A stretch of DNA of 64,000 nucleotides from positions 53,128-117,127 of the forward strand of contig NZ_CABHOL010000018.1 in the NCBI RefSeq assembly GCF_902168135.1. Direction: 5' to 3'. The position numbers and the translations under genes are program-made. The notes under the pieces were generated by a model. That model was not told the DNA's origin, made no database searches, and was given only the letters and a program-made list of their open reading frames with translations. Source of the DNA: an uncultured Fluviicola sp. GTDB lineage: Bacteria > Bacteroidota > Bacteroidia > Flavobacteriales_D > Crocinitomicaceae. Shown here piece after piece: positions 16,489-24,816 of the stretch (positions are counted from its first letter, which is position 1; every line of letters starts with the position of its first letter).

Positions 16489-16520
16489 CAAATGTAGAGC
16501 AATTATTTTAATTGCAACAA
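16489..16520 (-). promoter_or_regulatory. his operon promoter
   Basis: On the minus strand TACATTTG (16496-16489) is an exact TAnnTTTG -7 box. Two TTG triplets precede it, at 18 bases (16517-16515) and 21 bases (16520-16518), bracketing the usual 19-base spacing. Predicted transcription starts at about 16485-16482, at the leader ATG. Confidence 0.75.
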
Positions 16521-16686
16521 AATCAGTAAAAAATGTTTAAAATCAGTTGGCCAGTTAGCCTGTTCCTCTCTGGTTGCAGAGCATATAACATTCTATAATG
16601 GAATTTAATACAGATCTAGATGTAATTCCGTATCAGCCGCGGCTGATTACGTCCGTGAATTAAGTGGAATTGCTTATCTTTAATTT

Positions 16687-17262
16687 ATGGGATTTCGAAA
16701 AATATGCTACTCGTTTATTTTGGCAATTGCTCTGTTTTCGTGTGGAACAGGGTCGTCTTCCGGATATCATAACTTCGCTCCTGACGTTTTAAATAAAAAC
16801 CCTATTGACCTTAGCAATAAATTGTTCTTTATAGGTCCGCAGATTGACACTTTAAAAATGGTTATTCAAGCTGATTGTGATTGCTGTGCAAGTAACCTCG
16901 CTTTTATCAATGACAGCGTCTTTGTTTTCGAGTCTTTGTGTCTGGAGGGAGACGATTACTTCAAAGGAACTTATTTTAATTTCAAAAACATGGTCTTTTT
17001 GAAATTTCATCCGATTACGGTTTCGTCCATTCATTATCCGGGAGAAGACAACGAAACAACCTGGGAAAAAGCAAGTGATTCTGTTTCTTATTCACTACTT
17101 CACTTTTCTACACTGAAATCCGAATGGGTAATTGCTGCTTCTTACGGAGAGGACACGGATTATGGAATGTGTAACCGAAGTATTTCTGTAGAGAAATATC
17201 TTGATCGTTTAAAATTCCTGGGAGTATATGACCGATTGGAATTATCTCATGATTTAAAATAA
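16687..17262 (+). CDS. Hypothetical lipoprotein
   Basis: The 191-residue protein has a lipoprotein signal peptide: a basic start, a hydrophobic core and lipobox LFSC with the lipidated Cys at residue 19, then a Ser/Gly-rich linker. A pair of cysteines (CDCC) near residue 64 and a few later Cys residues could form disulfides outside the inner membrane. I do not recognise a family. It is followed 31 bases later by a membrane-protein gene on the same strand, so the two may be co-transcribed. Confidence 0.65.
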   Translation: MGFRKICYSFILAIALFSCGTGSSSGYHNFAPDVLNKNPIDLSNKLFFIGPQIDTLKMVIQADCDCCASNLAFINDSVFVFESLCLEGDDYFKGTYFNFKNMVFLKFHPITVSSIHYPGEDNETTWEKASDSVSYSLLHFSTLKSEWVIAASYGEDTDYGMCNRSISVEKYLDRLKFLGVYDRLELSHDLK

Positions 17263-17293
17263 CTTTACATTAAAGATCATCTAAAACTAGCAT

Positions 17294-18010
17294 ATGTCAG
17301 AATTTGTTACCTACGAAAAATTTGCAACCATCGGAGAATTGAAGGAATTCGTTGAATTGTTGCAGGAAAATAACATCCCTTATGAATTGGAAGATGATAT
17401 CCAGTTGTTAGATGCCAGTTTCGCGAACCCAAATCATCACCGGGATTATCGGATTAAATTGCAACAAGCTGATTTTGAAAGCGTCAACGAATTGCGAAAC
17501 TCCATAGCTCTTTTAGAATTAGACCGGGTAGATCCGGATTATTACCTCTTTGACTTTACGGATGAAGAATTGATCGATTTGATATCCAAACAAGATGAAT
17601 GGAGTCCTTTCGATTTTCAATTGGCACGGAAGATCCTGAAAGATCGTGGAAAGGAAATTGGTTCTCAACAAATGGATGAATTAAAGAATTCCAGAATAAA
17701 AGAACTTGCAACAGTGGAGAAACACAGTATTGGCGGAATAGTTTCCGGTTATATTCTCACTGCATTTGGTGGTGTACTTAGCTTTGTCATCTATGGATAC
17801 ATTAGCACCTTACTTGTCTTGATAGGACTCATTATCGGCGGATACATTGTTTCCAGCAAAAAGACGCTTCCAAACGGAGAGCGCATATACACATACGATG
17901 ATTCAGATAGAAAACAAGGGAAAATCATTTTGATTATTGGAGCTCCCATGTTGATTATTTCAGTACTAATTAGACTTTGGGGAACTTTGGAGTTCTTATC
18001 TTCCTTTTAA
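17294..18010 (+). CDS. Hypothetical membrane protein with DUF2007-like N-terminus
   Basis: The 238-residue protein begins with a soluble region (about 1-75) of the kind seen in DUF2007-type putative signal-transducing proteins: FATIGELKEFVELLQENNIPYEL and a later D-F-E-S-V-N-E-L element. An acidic helical stretch follows, then membrane spans at about 152-188 and 212-232 with a short hydrophilic loop between. The role is unknown. It follows the lipoprotein gene by 31 bases. Confidence 0.6.
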   Translation: MSEFVTYEKFATIGELKEFVELLQENNIPYELEDDIQLLDASFANPNHHRDYRIKLQQADFESVNELRNSIALLELDRVDPDYYLFDFTDEELIDLISKQDEWSPFDFQLARKILKDRGKEIGSQQMDELKNSRIKELATVEKHSIGGIVSGYILTAFGGVLSFVIYGYISTLLVLIGLIIGGYIVSSKKTLPNGERIYTYDDSDRKQGKIILIIGAPMLIISVLIRLWGTLEFLSSF

Positions 18011-18053
18011 CTCAATCGCTATTGAATTAATAGTCATACTGATCATTCCACAT

Positions 18054-18188
18054 TTAAACTTTCACTTTTAATTCCCGCTTCAATTTCCGCAACTTAACCA
18101 CACGAAACTTCTTGTAAGGTTTCTTCCGAAGAATCCAGACCAAAATAAAAACAACAACTATCAGCCAAAGAAGCAAAAGAAATAACAT
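18054..18188 (-). CDS. Small single-span membrane protein
   Basis: This 44-residue frame encodes about 20 very hydrophobic residues at the N-terminus (MLFLLLLWLIVVVFILVWIL) followed by a strongly basic tail with ten or more Lys and Arg. It lies 10 bases downstream of hemB on the same strand, so it could be translated from the hemB message. The start is the only ATG in the frame. No family is recognised; it is a candidate small membrane protein, and chance cannot be excluded at this length. Confidence 0.45.
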   Translation of the reverse strand: MLFLLLLWLIVVVFILVWILRKKPYKKFRVVKLRKLKRELKVKV

Positions 18189-18198
18189 TTCAATTCAA

Positions 18199-19173
18199 TT
18201 AGGAATTCGCCATCATCCTCGCTGCATTCGGTGCAAAATACGTCAAAATCCCATCTGCCCCTGCCCTTCTGATGCTCAACAACATTTCCATTACCGCGCG
18301 GTCATAATCCAGCCAGCCGTTTTTGGCAGCAGCGTAAACCATCGCACATTCTCCGCTAACATTGTAAGCAGTTACCGGAGTTGCAAAGTTCTCTTTCAAT
18401 AAATGGATGATGTCCAAATAGCACAAAGCCGGCTTCACCATGATGAAATCCGCTCCTTCGGCAATATCCAGTTCCGCTTCAATCAACGCTTCACGCTTGT
18501 TTGCAGGATTCATCTGGTAAGTCTTTTTATCACCGCTTTTTGGCGCGGAATTCAAAGCGTCACGGAATGGCCCGTAAAATGCACTGGCATATTTAGCTGT
18601 GTAAGACATAATCGACACATCCTGGAAACCTGCTGCATCCAGCTCGTCGCGGATAAAGCCTACTCTTCCGTCCATCATGTCCGAAGGACCGATGATGTCG
18701 ATTCCTGCCTGCGCCTGCGCAACCGACATTCTTCCTAAGATATCCAAAGTGGGATCGTTGACAATCTTTCCATCAACCACCAAACCGTCGTGTCCGTCTG
18801 AAGAATACGGGTCCAAAGCCACATCCGACATCAAAACCGCTTCCGGGAACTTCTCTTTCAGCGTGCGGATAATATGCAGGTAGAAATTCTCATCCGCATA
18901 ACTGTAACTTCCGATCTGATCTTTCAAATGCTCATCCACGGCTGGGAACAAATCGAAAGTCATAATCCCCAAATTCATCCATTTCTCGAATTCCGGTAGT
19001 AGTTGGTCAATACTCCACCGGTAATTGCCCGGTAACGAAGAAACTTCCTCTTTGATATTTTTTCCATCTTTCAAAAACAAAGGATAGATCAAATGCTGAG
19101 CACCCAATTGTGTTTCTTCAACCATTGCTCTGATGGCTGCGCTTTTGCGGTTTCTTCTCGGACGGATATTCAT
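18199..19173 (-). CDS. hemB: Porphobilinogen synthase (delta-aminolevulinic acid dehydratase)
   Basis: HemB condenses two 5-aminolevulinate molecules into porphobilinogen for heme synthesis. The 324-residue protein has both Schiff-base lysines, Lys194 in SYTAKYASAFYGPFRDA and Lys247 in FIMVKPALCYLDII. The metal region reads DVALDPYSSDGHDG (117-130). The three zinc cysteines of the E. coli type are replaced, which marks the magnesium-type enzyme known from Pseudomonas and plants. It starts MNIRPRRNRKS, normal for the family, and is transcribed with at most the small membrane-protein frame behind it. Confidence 0.96.
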   Translation of the reverse strand: MNIRPRRNRKSAAIRAMVEETQLGAQHLIYPLFLKDGKNIKEEVSSLPGNYRWSIDQLLPEFEKWMNLGIMTFDLFPAVDEHLKDQIGSYSYADENFYLHIIRTLKEKFPEAVLMSDVALDPYSSDGHDGLVVDGKIVNDPTLDILGRMSVAQAQAGIDIIGPSDMMDGRVGFIRDELDAAGFQDVSIMSYTAKYASAFYGPFRDALNSAPKSGDKKTYQMNPANKREALIEAELDIAEGADFIMVKPALCYLDIIHLLKENFATPVTAYNVSGECAMVYAAAKNGWLDYDRAVMEMLLSIRRAGADGILTYFAPNAARMMANS

Positions 19174-19408
19174 AAGCGATTTTTAATTATTTCACCTTTA
19201 GCTAAATAGACAATAAAAAAATCCTTTCTGAGGAAATCTGCGTTCCTCTGCGGGAAATTTTAAATGAACTTGTACCCGCAAAGTTAATCAGAATCGGGAA
19301 CTATTCGTTCAAATAGGCGTTTTAAACAATTCTGTTTCAGAATTATCAACAAGGAAGTTCCATTAACATTTTTTTGTATATTTTCGTCTGTATGTTAACG
19401 AAGAAACA

Positions 19409-20305
19409 ATGCGACTTATGAATAAGCTATTAACTACTTTCACAGTAAGTACCGGGATTGTACTTCTGATTAGCTCCTGTGGTTCGGAGGAAGAAAAAAA
19501 GCCTGAAATAAGCAAAGAAGTCATTGATCCCAACAGCTCTTTGAATGCTAAATTTGACGACAAGATCTTTAGCATCCCTTCTCCCATGCAGATGGCGATG
19601 CTGCTGGAAGAATCCAAATCACCCTACAACGAGTTCCTGTTGAATGATCTGGACAAAGTGGGGGATTATACTTCAGAATATAAAAAAGCAATGAACCTTG
19701 GGATTTATGGGACAGATCTCGGATATGTTTCTATTTACAAACAGAACAGTATTGCATTAAAGTATCTTTCCACCATTGAGAAACTGACCAGTAAACTAGG
19801 TTTGGAAGGAGCTTTCGATAAAGATTTTATGTCCCGATTCGAAAAAAATTCTACTAACAAGGACTCCATGATGGTGATTGTTTCCGATGCCTTTAAAAAA
19901 TCGGATAACTTCCTGAAATCGAACAACCGTAAAAGTGTTTCCGCACTAATCCTGGTTGGAGGATGGATTGAGTCCATGTATTTGGCCTGCAATATCAATA
20001 AGGAACATTCCAATCAAAAAATCCTTGACCGCATTGCGGAGCAGACGGAAACCCTGAATACGATTATCGAGCTTCTTTCGGATTATAATAAAAAAGGAGA
20101 ATGGGATGAATTGATCGCGGATATGAAAGATTTGAAATTCTATTTCGATCAGATTACGATCAAGTACGAGTATATGGCTCCTATAACCAATGCAAAAACA
20201 AAGACCACTACTTTGAGACATAAAACAGTGGTAACCGTTGATTCCAGCACCCTGAACTTTATTAATCAGAAAATCGAAGCCATTCGAGGAAAAGTAATCG
20301 AATAA
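19409..20305 (+). CDS. Hypothetical lipoprotein, first gene of ABC transporter operon
   Basis: The 298-residue protein carries a lipoprotein signal with lipobox ISSC (Cys24), then an acidic linker. The rest is predominantly helical and without a recognised motif. A start at the fourth codon (19418) would also leave an intact signal. It is separated by 11 bases from the next secreted protein, which is 26 bases from a large ABC transporter, so the three probably form one unit serving the cell envelope. Confidence 0.6.
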   Translation: MRLMNKLLTTFTVSTGIVLLISSCGSEEEKKPEISKEVIDPNSSLNAKFDDKIFSIPSPMQMAMLLEESKSPYNEFLLNDLDKVGDYTSEYKKAMNLGIYGTDLGYVSIYKQNSIALKYLSTIEKLTSKLGLEGAFDKDFMSRFEKNSTNKDSMMVIVSDAFKKSDNFLKSNNRKSVSALILVGGWIESMYLACNINKEHSNQKILDRIAEQTETLNTIIELLSDYNKKGEWDELIADMKDLKFYFDQITIKYEYMAPITNAKTKTTTLRHKTVVTVDSSTLNFINQKIEAIRGKVIE

Positions 20306-20316
20306 TACTAGTCATT

Positions 20317-20739
20317 ATGAAAAAGTTAGCACTATATAGCATTTTTACTTTATTCGTTGGGTTTGGAGTAAATGCACAGGATTGCGAAACCCTGGTAAAG
20401 GATTGCGAAACCATCCTGAAAGGAAAACAAAAGAACTTTGTCTCTGACGGACAGGTTTATACCGCTTTTTTGGATCGTGAGAAGGCTGAATTTAAAACCA
20501 CTTTCTTCGGAGGAACAACATACCGGATTGCTGCTACAGCAGGAACAGACGATGAATACGTGATTTTTACAGTGAGAGACCTGGATGGAAATGTCCTGTT
20601 CTCAAACAGAAAGTATAAGAATTCAAATTATTGGGATTTCAAAGTTCCAAGAACGATTCCGGTTGTTATTGAAACGGAATTGGACATGGACAAAAAGATC
20701 ACCGGTTGTGCCGTAATGATGATCGGATTCAAGAGATAA
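20317..20739 (+). CDS. Small secreted protein
   Basis: The 140-residue protein has a typical signal peptide ending VNAQ near residue 21 and a mature domain of mostly beta strands. The mature N-terminus contains an in-frame 21-base near-repeat coding twice for DCET, suggesting local duplication. No family is recognised. It sits between a lipoprotein and an ABC transporter in the same orientation with very small gaps, so it is probably periplasmic or outer-membrane associated and functionally linked to them. Confidence 0.55.
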   Translation: MKKLALYSIFTLFVGFGVNAQDCETLVKDCETILKGKQKNFVSDGQVYTAFLDREKAEFKTTFFGGTTYRIAATAGTDDEYVIFTVRDLDGNVLFSNRKYKNSNYWDFKVPRTIPVVIETELDMDKKITGCAVMMIGFKR

Positions 20740-20765
20740 TAATTTTTAAATAAACACCCGTAAGC

Positions 20766-23700
20766 ATGAGTGAACGCATACTCCGCGCTCTAATGCAGTT
20801 ATTCGCGATTATCGCGAAAGTTGATGAAGTAACAGACCCTACTAGCGAAGCCATTGAAAGTTCCAATGGAAGAAGAATCGTAGAAGCATTTTTACGAACA
20901 GAATTGAACGATGAATTACTTCAAAAGTACATTCAGTTGTTTGATGAATTCTTATTAGTTCACCACCAGGGATCCGGAAAGAAAGACGGACAGCGCAAAA
21001 GAACATCCGTAAACTCCGTTAAAGTTCTGCGAATTTGTGCCCAGATTAATGAAGAACTTACCCAGCGACAGAAAATGATCGTGTTGTTGCGTATTTTCGA
21101 CTTTATCCACGCAAACGACCAGGTTCATGAGCAGGAACAGGAATTTGTGCACACCGTTTCCGAATCATTCAACATCCCTGATTTTGAATACCAGCAGTTA
21201 AAGGCTTTTGTTGAAGCAAATAACGACACGATCCTCGATGATGAGCATTTTATGTACATCACAGAAAAGGACCTGAACCTTTCACATGCGAAATTGATTA
21301 AGATGGAAGGTTTTGACGGTTCCATTTCGGTAATTCGCCTGGAAAGTGTCAATATCCTGTTTTTCAAATACTTTGGTCACGACGAGTTGATCCTCAACGG
21401 ACAGATTGTTTCCAACGAACGACGACATATCTTAAACCAGGGATCTACCCTGCGTACCAACAAATCGGCACCGATCTACTACAGTGATGTGATTTCCAGG
21501 TTCCTCAATGATGCGAACCGCGAAAAGATCACATTCAAGGTAGATCATTTGCAATTCCATTTCAACAGTGGAAAAATTGGTCTGCACGAAATCAATTTCA
21601 TCGAACAATCCGGGAAGCTTCTCGGAGTAATGGGTGGCTCGGGCGCAGGAAAATCGACATTCCTGAACGTCCTTAACGGAAATTACACACCTTCTCACGG
21701 TGCGGTAACTATTAATGGTGTGGATCTTCACCGGGAAAAGTCCAAACTTGAAGGAGTAATCGGTTTTGTTTCGCAGGATGATTTGCTGATCGAAGAATTG
21801 ACCGTTTTCCAAAATTTATATTTCAACGCAAAACTTTGTTTCAACGATCTTTCCGAATCCCAGTTAAAGAAAAAAGTACTGGACCTGCTCTCGGATATCG
21901 GTTTGGGAGATGCAAAACATCTGAAAGTAGGAAGTCCGCTTGAAAAAACCATTTCCGGAGGACAACGAAAACGTTTGAATATTGCATTGGAACTGATCCG
22001 CGAACCGGCAGTCATGTTTGTGGATGAGCCAACCTCAGGACTTTCTTCCAGGGATTCCGAAAACATTATGGACATGCTCAAAGAACTTTCCCTTAAAGGA
22101 AAATTGATCTTTGTAGTAATCCACCAGCCATCATCGGAGATCTTTAAAATGTTCGACAAATTATTGATCCTCGATCAGGGAGGTTACCCGATATTTGACG
22201 GAAACCCGATTGACGCGGTTGTGTATTTCAAAACGCATGTACACCACGTAAATGCAAACGAGCGTGAATGCCCTATTTGCGGTAATGTGAACCCGGAGCA
22301 GATTTTCAATATCATCGAATCGAAAGTAGTTGATGAATACGGGAACCAGACAAAGGTGCGAAAAGTCACTCCGAGAGAATGGAACGAGCGTTATTTGTCC
22401 CATTACAAGAACCCGGATATTGAAGAGATTAACGAACCCGTTAAAGGAACTTCACGTATTGCTAATAAAATCCGTCAATTTAAGGTTTTCTTCCTGAGAG
22501 ATGTATTGAGTAAGCTGGCAAACAAGCAATACATGTTTATCAATATGCTCGAAGCACCAGTCCTTGCTGCCATCCTTTCGTTCTTTGTGAAGTTTTTCAA
22601 TACAGACGGAAAAGGACACGAGGATTATGTATTCTACGAAAATGAGAATATTCCGCAATATTTGTTTATTTCGGTTGTTGTGGCCCTATTTCTCGGACTG
22701 ACCGTTGCCGCCGAAGAAATTATCAAAGACAAGAAAATCCTCAAACGCGAAAGTTTCCTGAATTTATCCCTGGGATCATATTTATGGTCAAAAATCCTGA
22801 TCATGTTCATGGTTTCTGCTATCCAGACTGCTTTCTTTGTGCTGATCGGAAACCTGATCCTGGAAATTCATGGGTTATGGTGGGAATACTGGGTGATTCT
22901 CTTCTCTACTTCCTGTATGGCGAATGTTTTGGGACTAAATATTTCGAGTGCATTTAACTCAGCGAAAGTAATTTACATCATTGTTCCGTTACTGATTATT
23001 CCACAATTGATTTTCTCCGGAGTCATTGTAAAATTCGATAAGCTGCACCCTATTTTCTCCTCGAACAATGAGGTTCCATGGATAGGAAACGCGATGGCTT
23101 CCCGGTGGGCATATGAGGCTTTAGCTGTAACACAGGCAGTTGACAACGAGCATGAAGAACGTCAATTCGACTTGCATCAAAAACAAAGCAATGCCAGCTG
23201 GAAAAGGGATTACTGGATACCGGAAATGAAGAACCAACTGACTATTTTGGCAGATAAAAAGTCGTCCTTAAAAGATTTTGAAAAAGCAAAGCGCATTTTA
23301 TCCAAGGAGGTGGAAAAGGAAGTTTCTAATTGGGGAAACCTGGAATGCAAAGATTGTGTAGCCGGCTTGAGTAAACTGCAAAAAGGAAAATCTTCTGTAC
23401 AGGAAGTGCAGTTCAATATCGGTGCTTTCCTTGAAACGTTGAAAAAACAATACAATCTGAACTACAACCAGACAACGGAACAATTGGACCAGCTGGTCTT
23501 AAAAATGGGAGAGAAAAATTACGAAGCTTCCCAGGCCGCATTTATCAACGAAAGTTTACAGGATTTGGTAACCAATCGCACGGAAGTTCAGAAAATCATT
23601 GTTACGGACGACGAATTGATCCAAAAAGACGATCCTTTATACATGGATCCGAAAAACACGCGTTTGCTGGATGCTCCGTTCTATACTTACAAAAAATACT

Positions 23701-23843
23701 GGTTTGGAATTCCTATGAGTACTTTTACGGCAAACATTTTAGTTTTGTGGGGAATGACAATCCTTTTGATTGTAGCACTTTATTACGACTTGCTCAGAAA
23801 ATGCCTGACACTATTTTCCCGGAAATCCGGAAGCAAAGCATAA
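20766..23843 (+). CDS. ABC transporter, fused ATPase and ABC2-type permease with TerB-like N-terminus
   Basis: The 1025-residue protein has an N-terminal helical region (about 1-165) resembling TerB-type domains, then a link region. The ATPase domain follows, with Walker A GGSGAGKST (about 290-298), signature ISGGQRKRL and Walker B VMFVDEPTSGL, of the ABCG/White type. A small cysteine pair (CPICG) follows the ATPase. The ABC2 permease with about six spans covers the second half, including FLNLSLGSYLWSKIL and a final span near the C-terminus. A helical insert with two cysteines (ECKDC) separates spans five and six. The substrate is unknown; export of lipid or a signal is typical of the class. 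It ends the operon that starts with two secreted proteins. Confidence 0.85.
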   Translation: MSERILRALMQLFAIIAKVDEVTDPTSEAIESSNGRRIVEAFLRTELNDELLQKYIQLFDEFLLVHHQGSGKKDGQRKRTSVNSVKVLRICAQINEELTQRQKMIVLLRIFDFIHANDQVHEQEQEFVHTVSESFNIPDFEYQQLKAFVEANNDTILDDEHFMYITEKDLNLSHAKLIKMEGFDGSISVIRLESVNILFFKYFGHDELILNGQIVSNERRHILNQGSTLRTNKSAPIYYSDVISRFLNDANREKITFKVDHLQFHFNSGKIGLHEINFIEQSGKLLGVMGGSGAGKSTFLNVLNGNYTPSHGAVTINGVDLHREKSKLEGVIGFVSQDDLLIEELTVFQNLYFNAKLCFNDLSESQLKKKVLDLLSDIGLGDAKHLKVGSPLEKTISGGQRKRLNIALELIREPAVMFVDEPTSGLSSRDSENIMDMLKELSLKGKLIFVVIHQPSSEIFKMFDKLLILDQGGYPIFDGNPIDAVVYFKTHVHHVNANERECPICGNVNPEQIFNIIESKVVDEYGNQTKVRKVTPREWNERYLSHYKNPDIEEINEPVKGTSRIANKIRQFKVFFLRDVLSKLANKQYMFINMLEAPVLAAILSFFVKFFNTDGKGHEDYVFYENENIPQYLFISVVVALFLGLTVAAEEIIKDKKILKRESFLNLSLGSYLWSKILIMFMVSAIQTAFFVLIGNLILEIHGLWWEYWVILFSTSCMANVLGLNISSAFNSAKVIYIIVPLLIIPQLIFSGVIVKFDKLHPIFSSNNEVPWIGNAMASRWAYEALAVTQAVDNEHEERQFDLHQKQSNASWKRDYWIPEMKNQLTILADKKSSLKDFEKAKRILSKEVEKEVSNWGNLECKDCVAGLSKLQKGKSSVQEVQFNIGAFLETLKKQYNLNYNQTTEQLDQLVLKMGEKNYEASQAAFINESLQDLVTNRTEVQKIIVTDDELIQKDDPLYMDPKNTRLLDAPFYTYKKYWFGIPMSTFTANILVLWGMTILLIVALYYDLLRKCLTLFSRKSGSKA

Positions 23844-23887
23844 AAAAACAGTAGGGGTGTCTCGATTTAACCGAGATACCCCTGCTG
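23842..23887 (-). terminator. Terminator between ABC gene and fabG
   Basis: A 16-bp stem with G-U pairs (23849-23864 with 23872-23887; left arm begins CAGTAGGGGTG) has a seven-base loop. On the minus strand it is followed by seven U residues (23848-23842), so it terminates fabG. It can also fold on the plus strand, below the ABC transporter gene, with a weaker U-tract. It resembles the hairpins at 24781 and 61148. Confidence 0.8.
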
Positions 23888-23942
23888 TATTAAACTAATT
23901 TATTTCAATTGTTACATCAACAATCCTCCACTTCGTTCAGGA

Positions 23943-24689
23943 TTACATAAGCATTCCTCCACACACGTGAAGTGTTTGTCCTGTAACATAAGCTGACATA
24001 TCAGAAGCTAAGAAAACCACCGCGTTAGCAACGTCGATAGGTTGTCCTCCTCTTTTCAATGGAATAGAATTTCTCCATTCTTCCACTACTTTTTGGTCCA
24101 AAGCACCTGTCATCTCTGTTTCGATGAACCCGGGAGCAATGGCATTACAACGAATACTTCTTGATCCCAATTCCTGTGCAACGGATTTTGTAAATCCGAT
24201 CAAACCAGCTTTAGAAGCCGCGTAGTTTGCCTGACCTGCATTTCCGCTTACACCAACTACAGATGACATATTGATGATAGATCCCGAACGTGCTTTCAAC
24301 ATCGGACGTTGAACCGCTTTCGTAAGGTTGAATGCAGATTTTAAATTCGTATTGATTACTTCATCCCACTGCTCTTCAGTCATACGCATCAAAAGCGTGT
24401 CGCGTGTAATCCCTGCATTATTTACAAGAACATCAATTGTTCCGAATTTCTCAACTACATCATCAACCAGTTTTTGTGCCTGGTCAAAATTCGCTGCGTC
24501 TGATTTAAATCCAACAGCTGTTCCTCCGTTTGCTGTTAATTCAGCCTCTAAAGCACGCGCTTTTTCTTCTGAAGACAAATAGGTGAATGCAACTTTTGCA
24601 CCTTGTTTTACACACTCTTCTGCAATTGATTTACCTATTCCTCTGGATGCTCCGGTAATTAATACAACTTTATTATCTAATAATCCCAT
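23943..24689 (-). CDS. fabG: 3-oxoacyl-[acyl-carrier-protein] reductase
   Basis: FabG reduces 3-ketoacyl-ACP with NADPH in fatty-acid elongation. From the ATG at 24689 (MGLLDNK) it has 248 residues, the usual length; an ATG 21 bases earlier would add an untypical tail. It shows the short-chain dehydrogenase motifs TGASRGIGKSIA, NNAG, the catalytic Ser in INMSSVVGVSG and Y-x-x-x-K in YAASK. It stands alone, away from other fab genes, with its own promoter and terminator. Confidence 0.94.
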   Translation of the reverse strand: MGLLDNKVVLITGASRGIGKSIAEECVKQGAKVAFTYLSSEEKARALEAELTANGGTAVGFKSDAANFDQAQKLVDDVVEKFGTIDVLVNNAGITRDTLLMRMTEEQWDEVINTNLKSAFNLTKAVQRPMLKARSGSIINMSSVVGVSGNAGQANYAASKAGLIGFTKSVAQELGSRSIRCNAIAPGFIETEMTGALDQKVVEEWRNSIPLKRGGQPIDVANAVVFLASDMSAYVTGQTLHVCGGMLM

Positions 24690-24707
24690 GTATAGTTTTT
24701 TGGTCTT

Positions 24708-24715
24708 CAAATATA
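24708..24715 (-). promoter_or_regulatory. -7 promoter element of fabG
   Basis: On the minus strand TATATTTG (24715-24708) is an exact TAnnTTTG match 18 bases before the fabG ATG at 24689. No TTG stands at the 19-base spacing. Confidence 0.5.
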
Positions 24716-24773
24716 GGAAAGGTTTCCTTTATACACACGAAATGAATGGCGAACTTATCCGCAATGAAACGTT

Positions 24774-24813
24774 TAAAACAGTAGGGACGTAAAATTTTGC
24801 ATCCCTACTTTTT
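24774..24813. terminator. Two-way terminator, GTAGGGA-type hairpin
   Basis: GTAGGGA (24781-24787) and TCCCTAC (24802-24808) close a stem with an AAAA/TTTT inner part. TTTTT follows on the plus strand, and on the minus strand the stem is followed by TGTTTTAAAC. It lies between the 3' end of the porin gene and the fabG promoter, so it probably ends porin transcription. It belongs to the same family as 61148-61180. Confidence 0.7.
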
Positions 24814-24816
24814 CTA

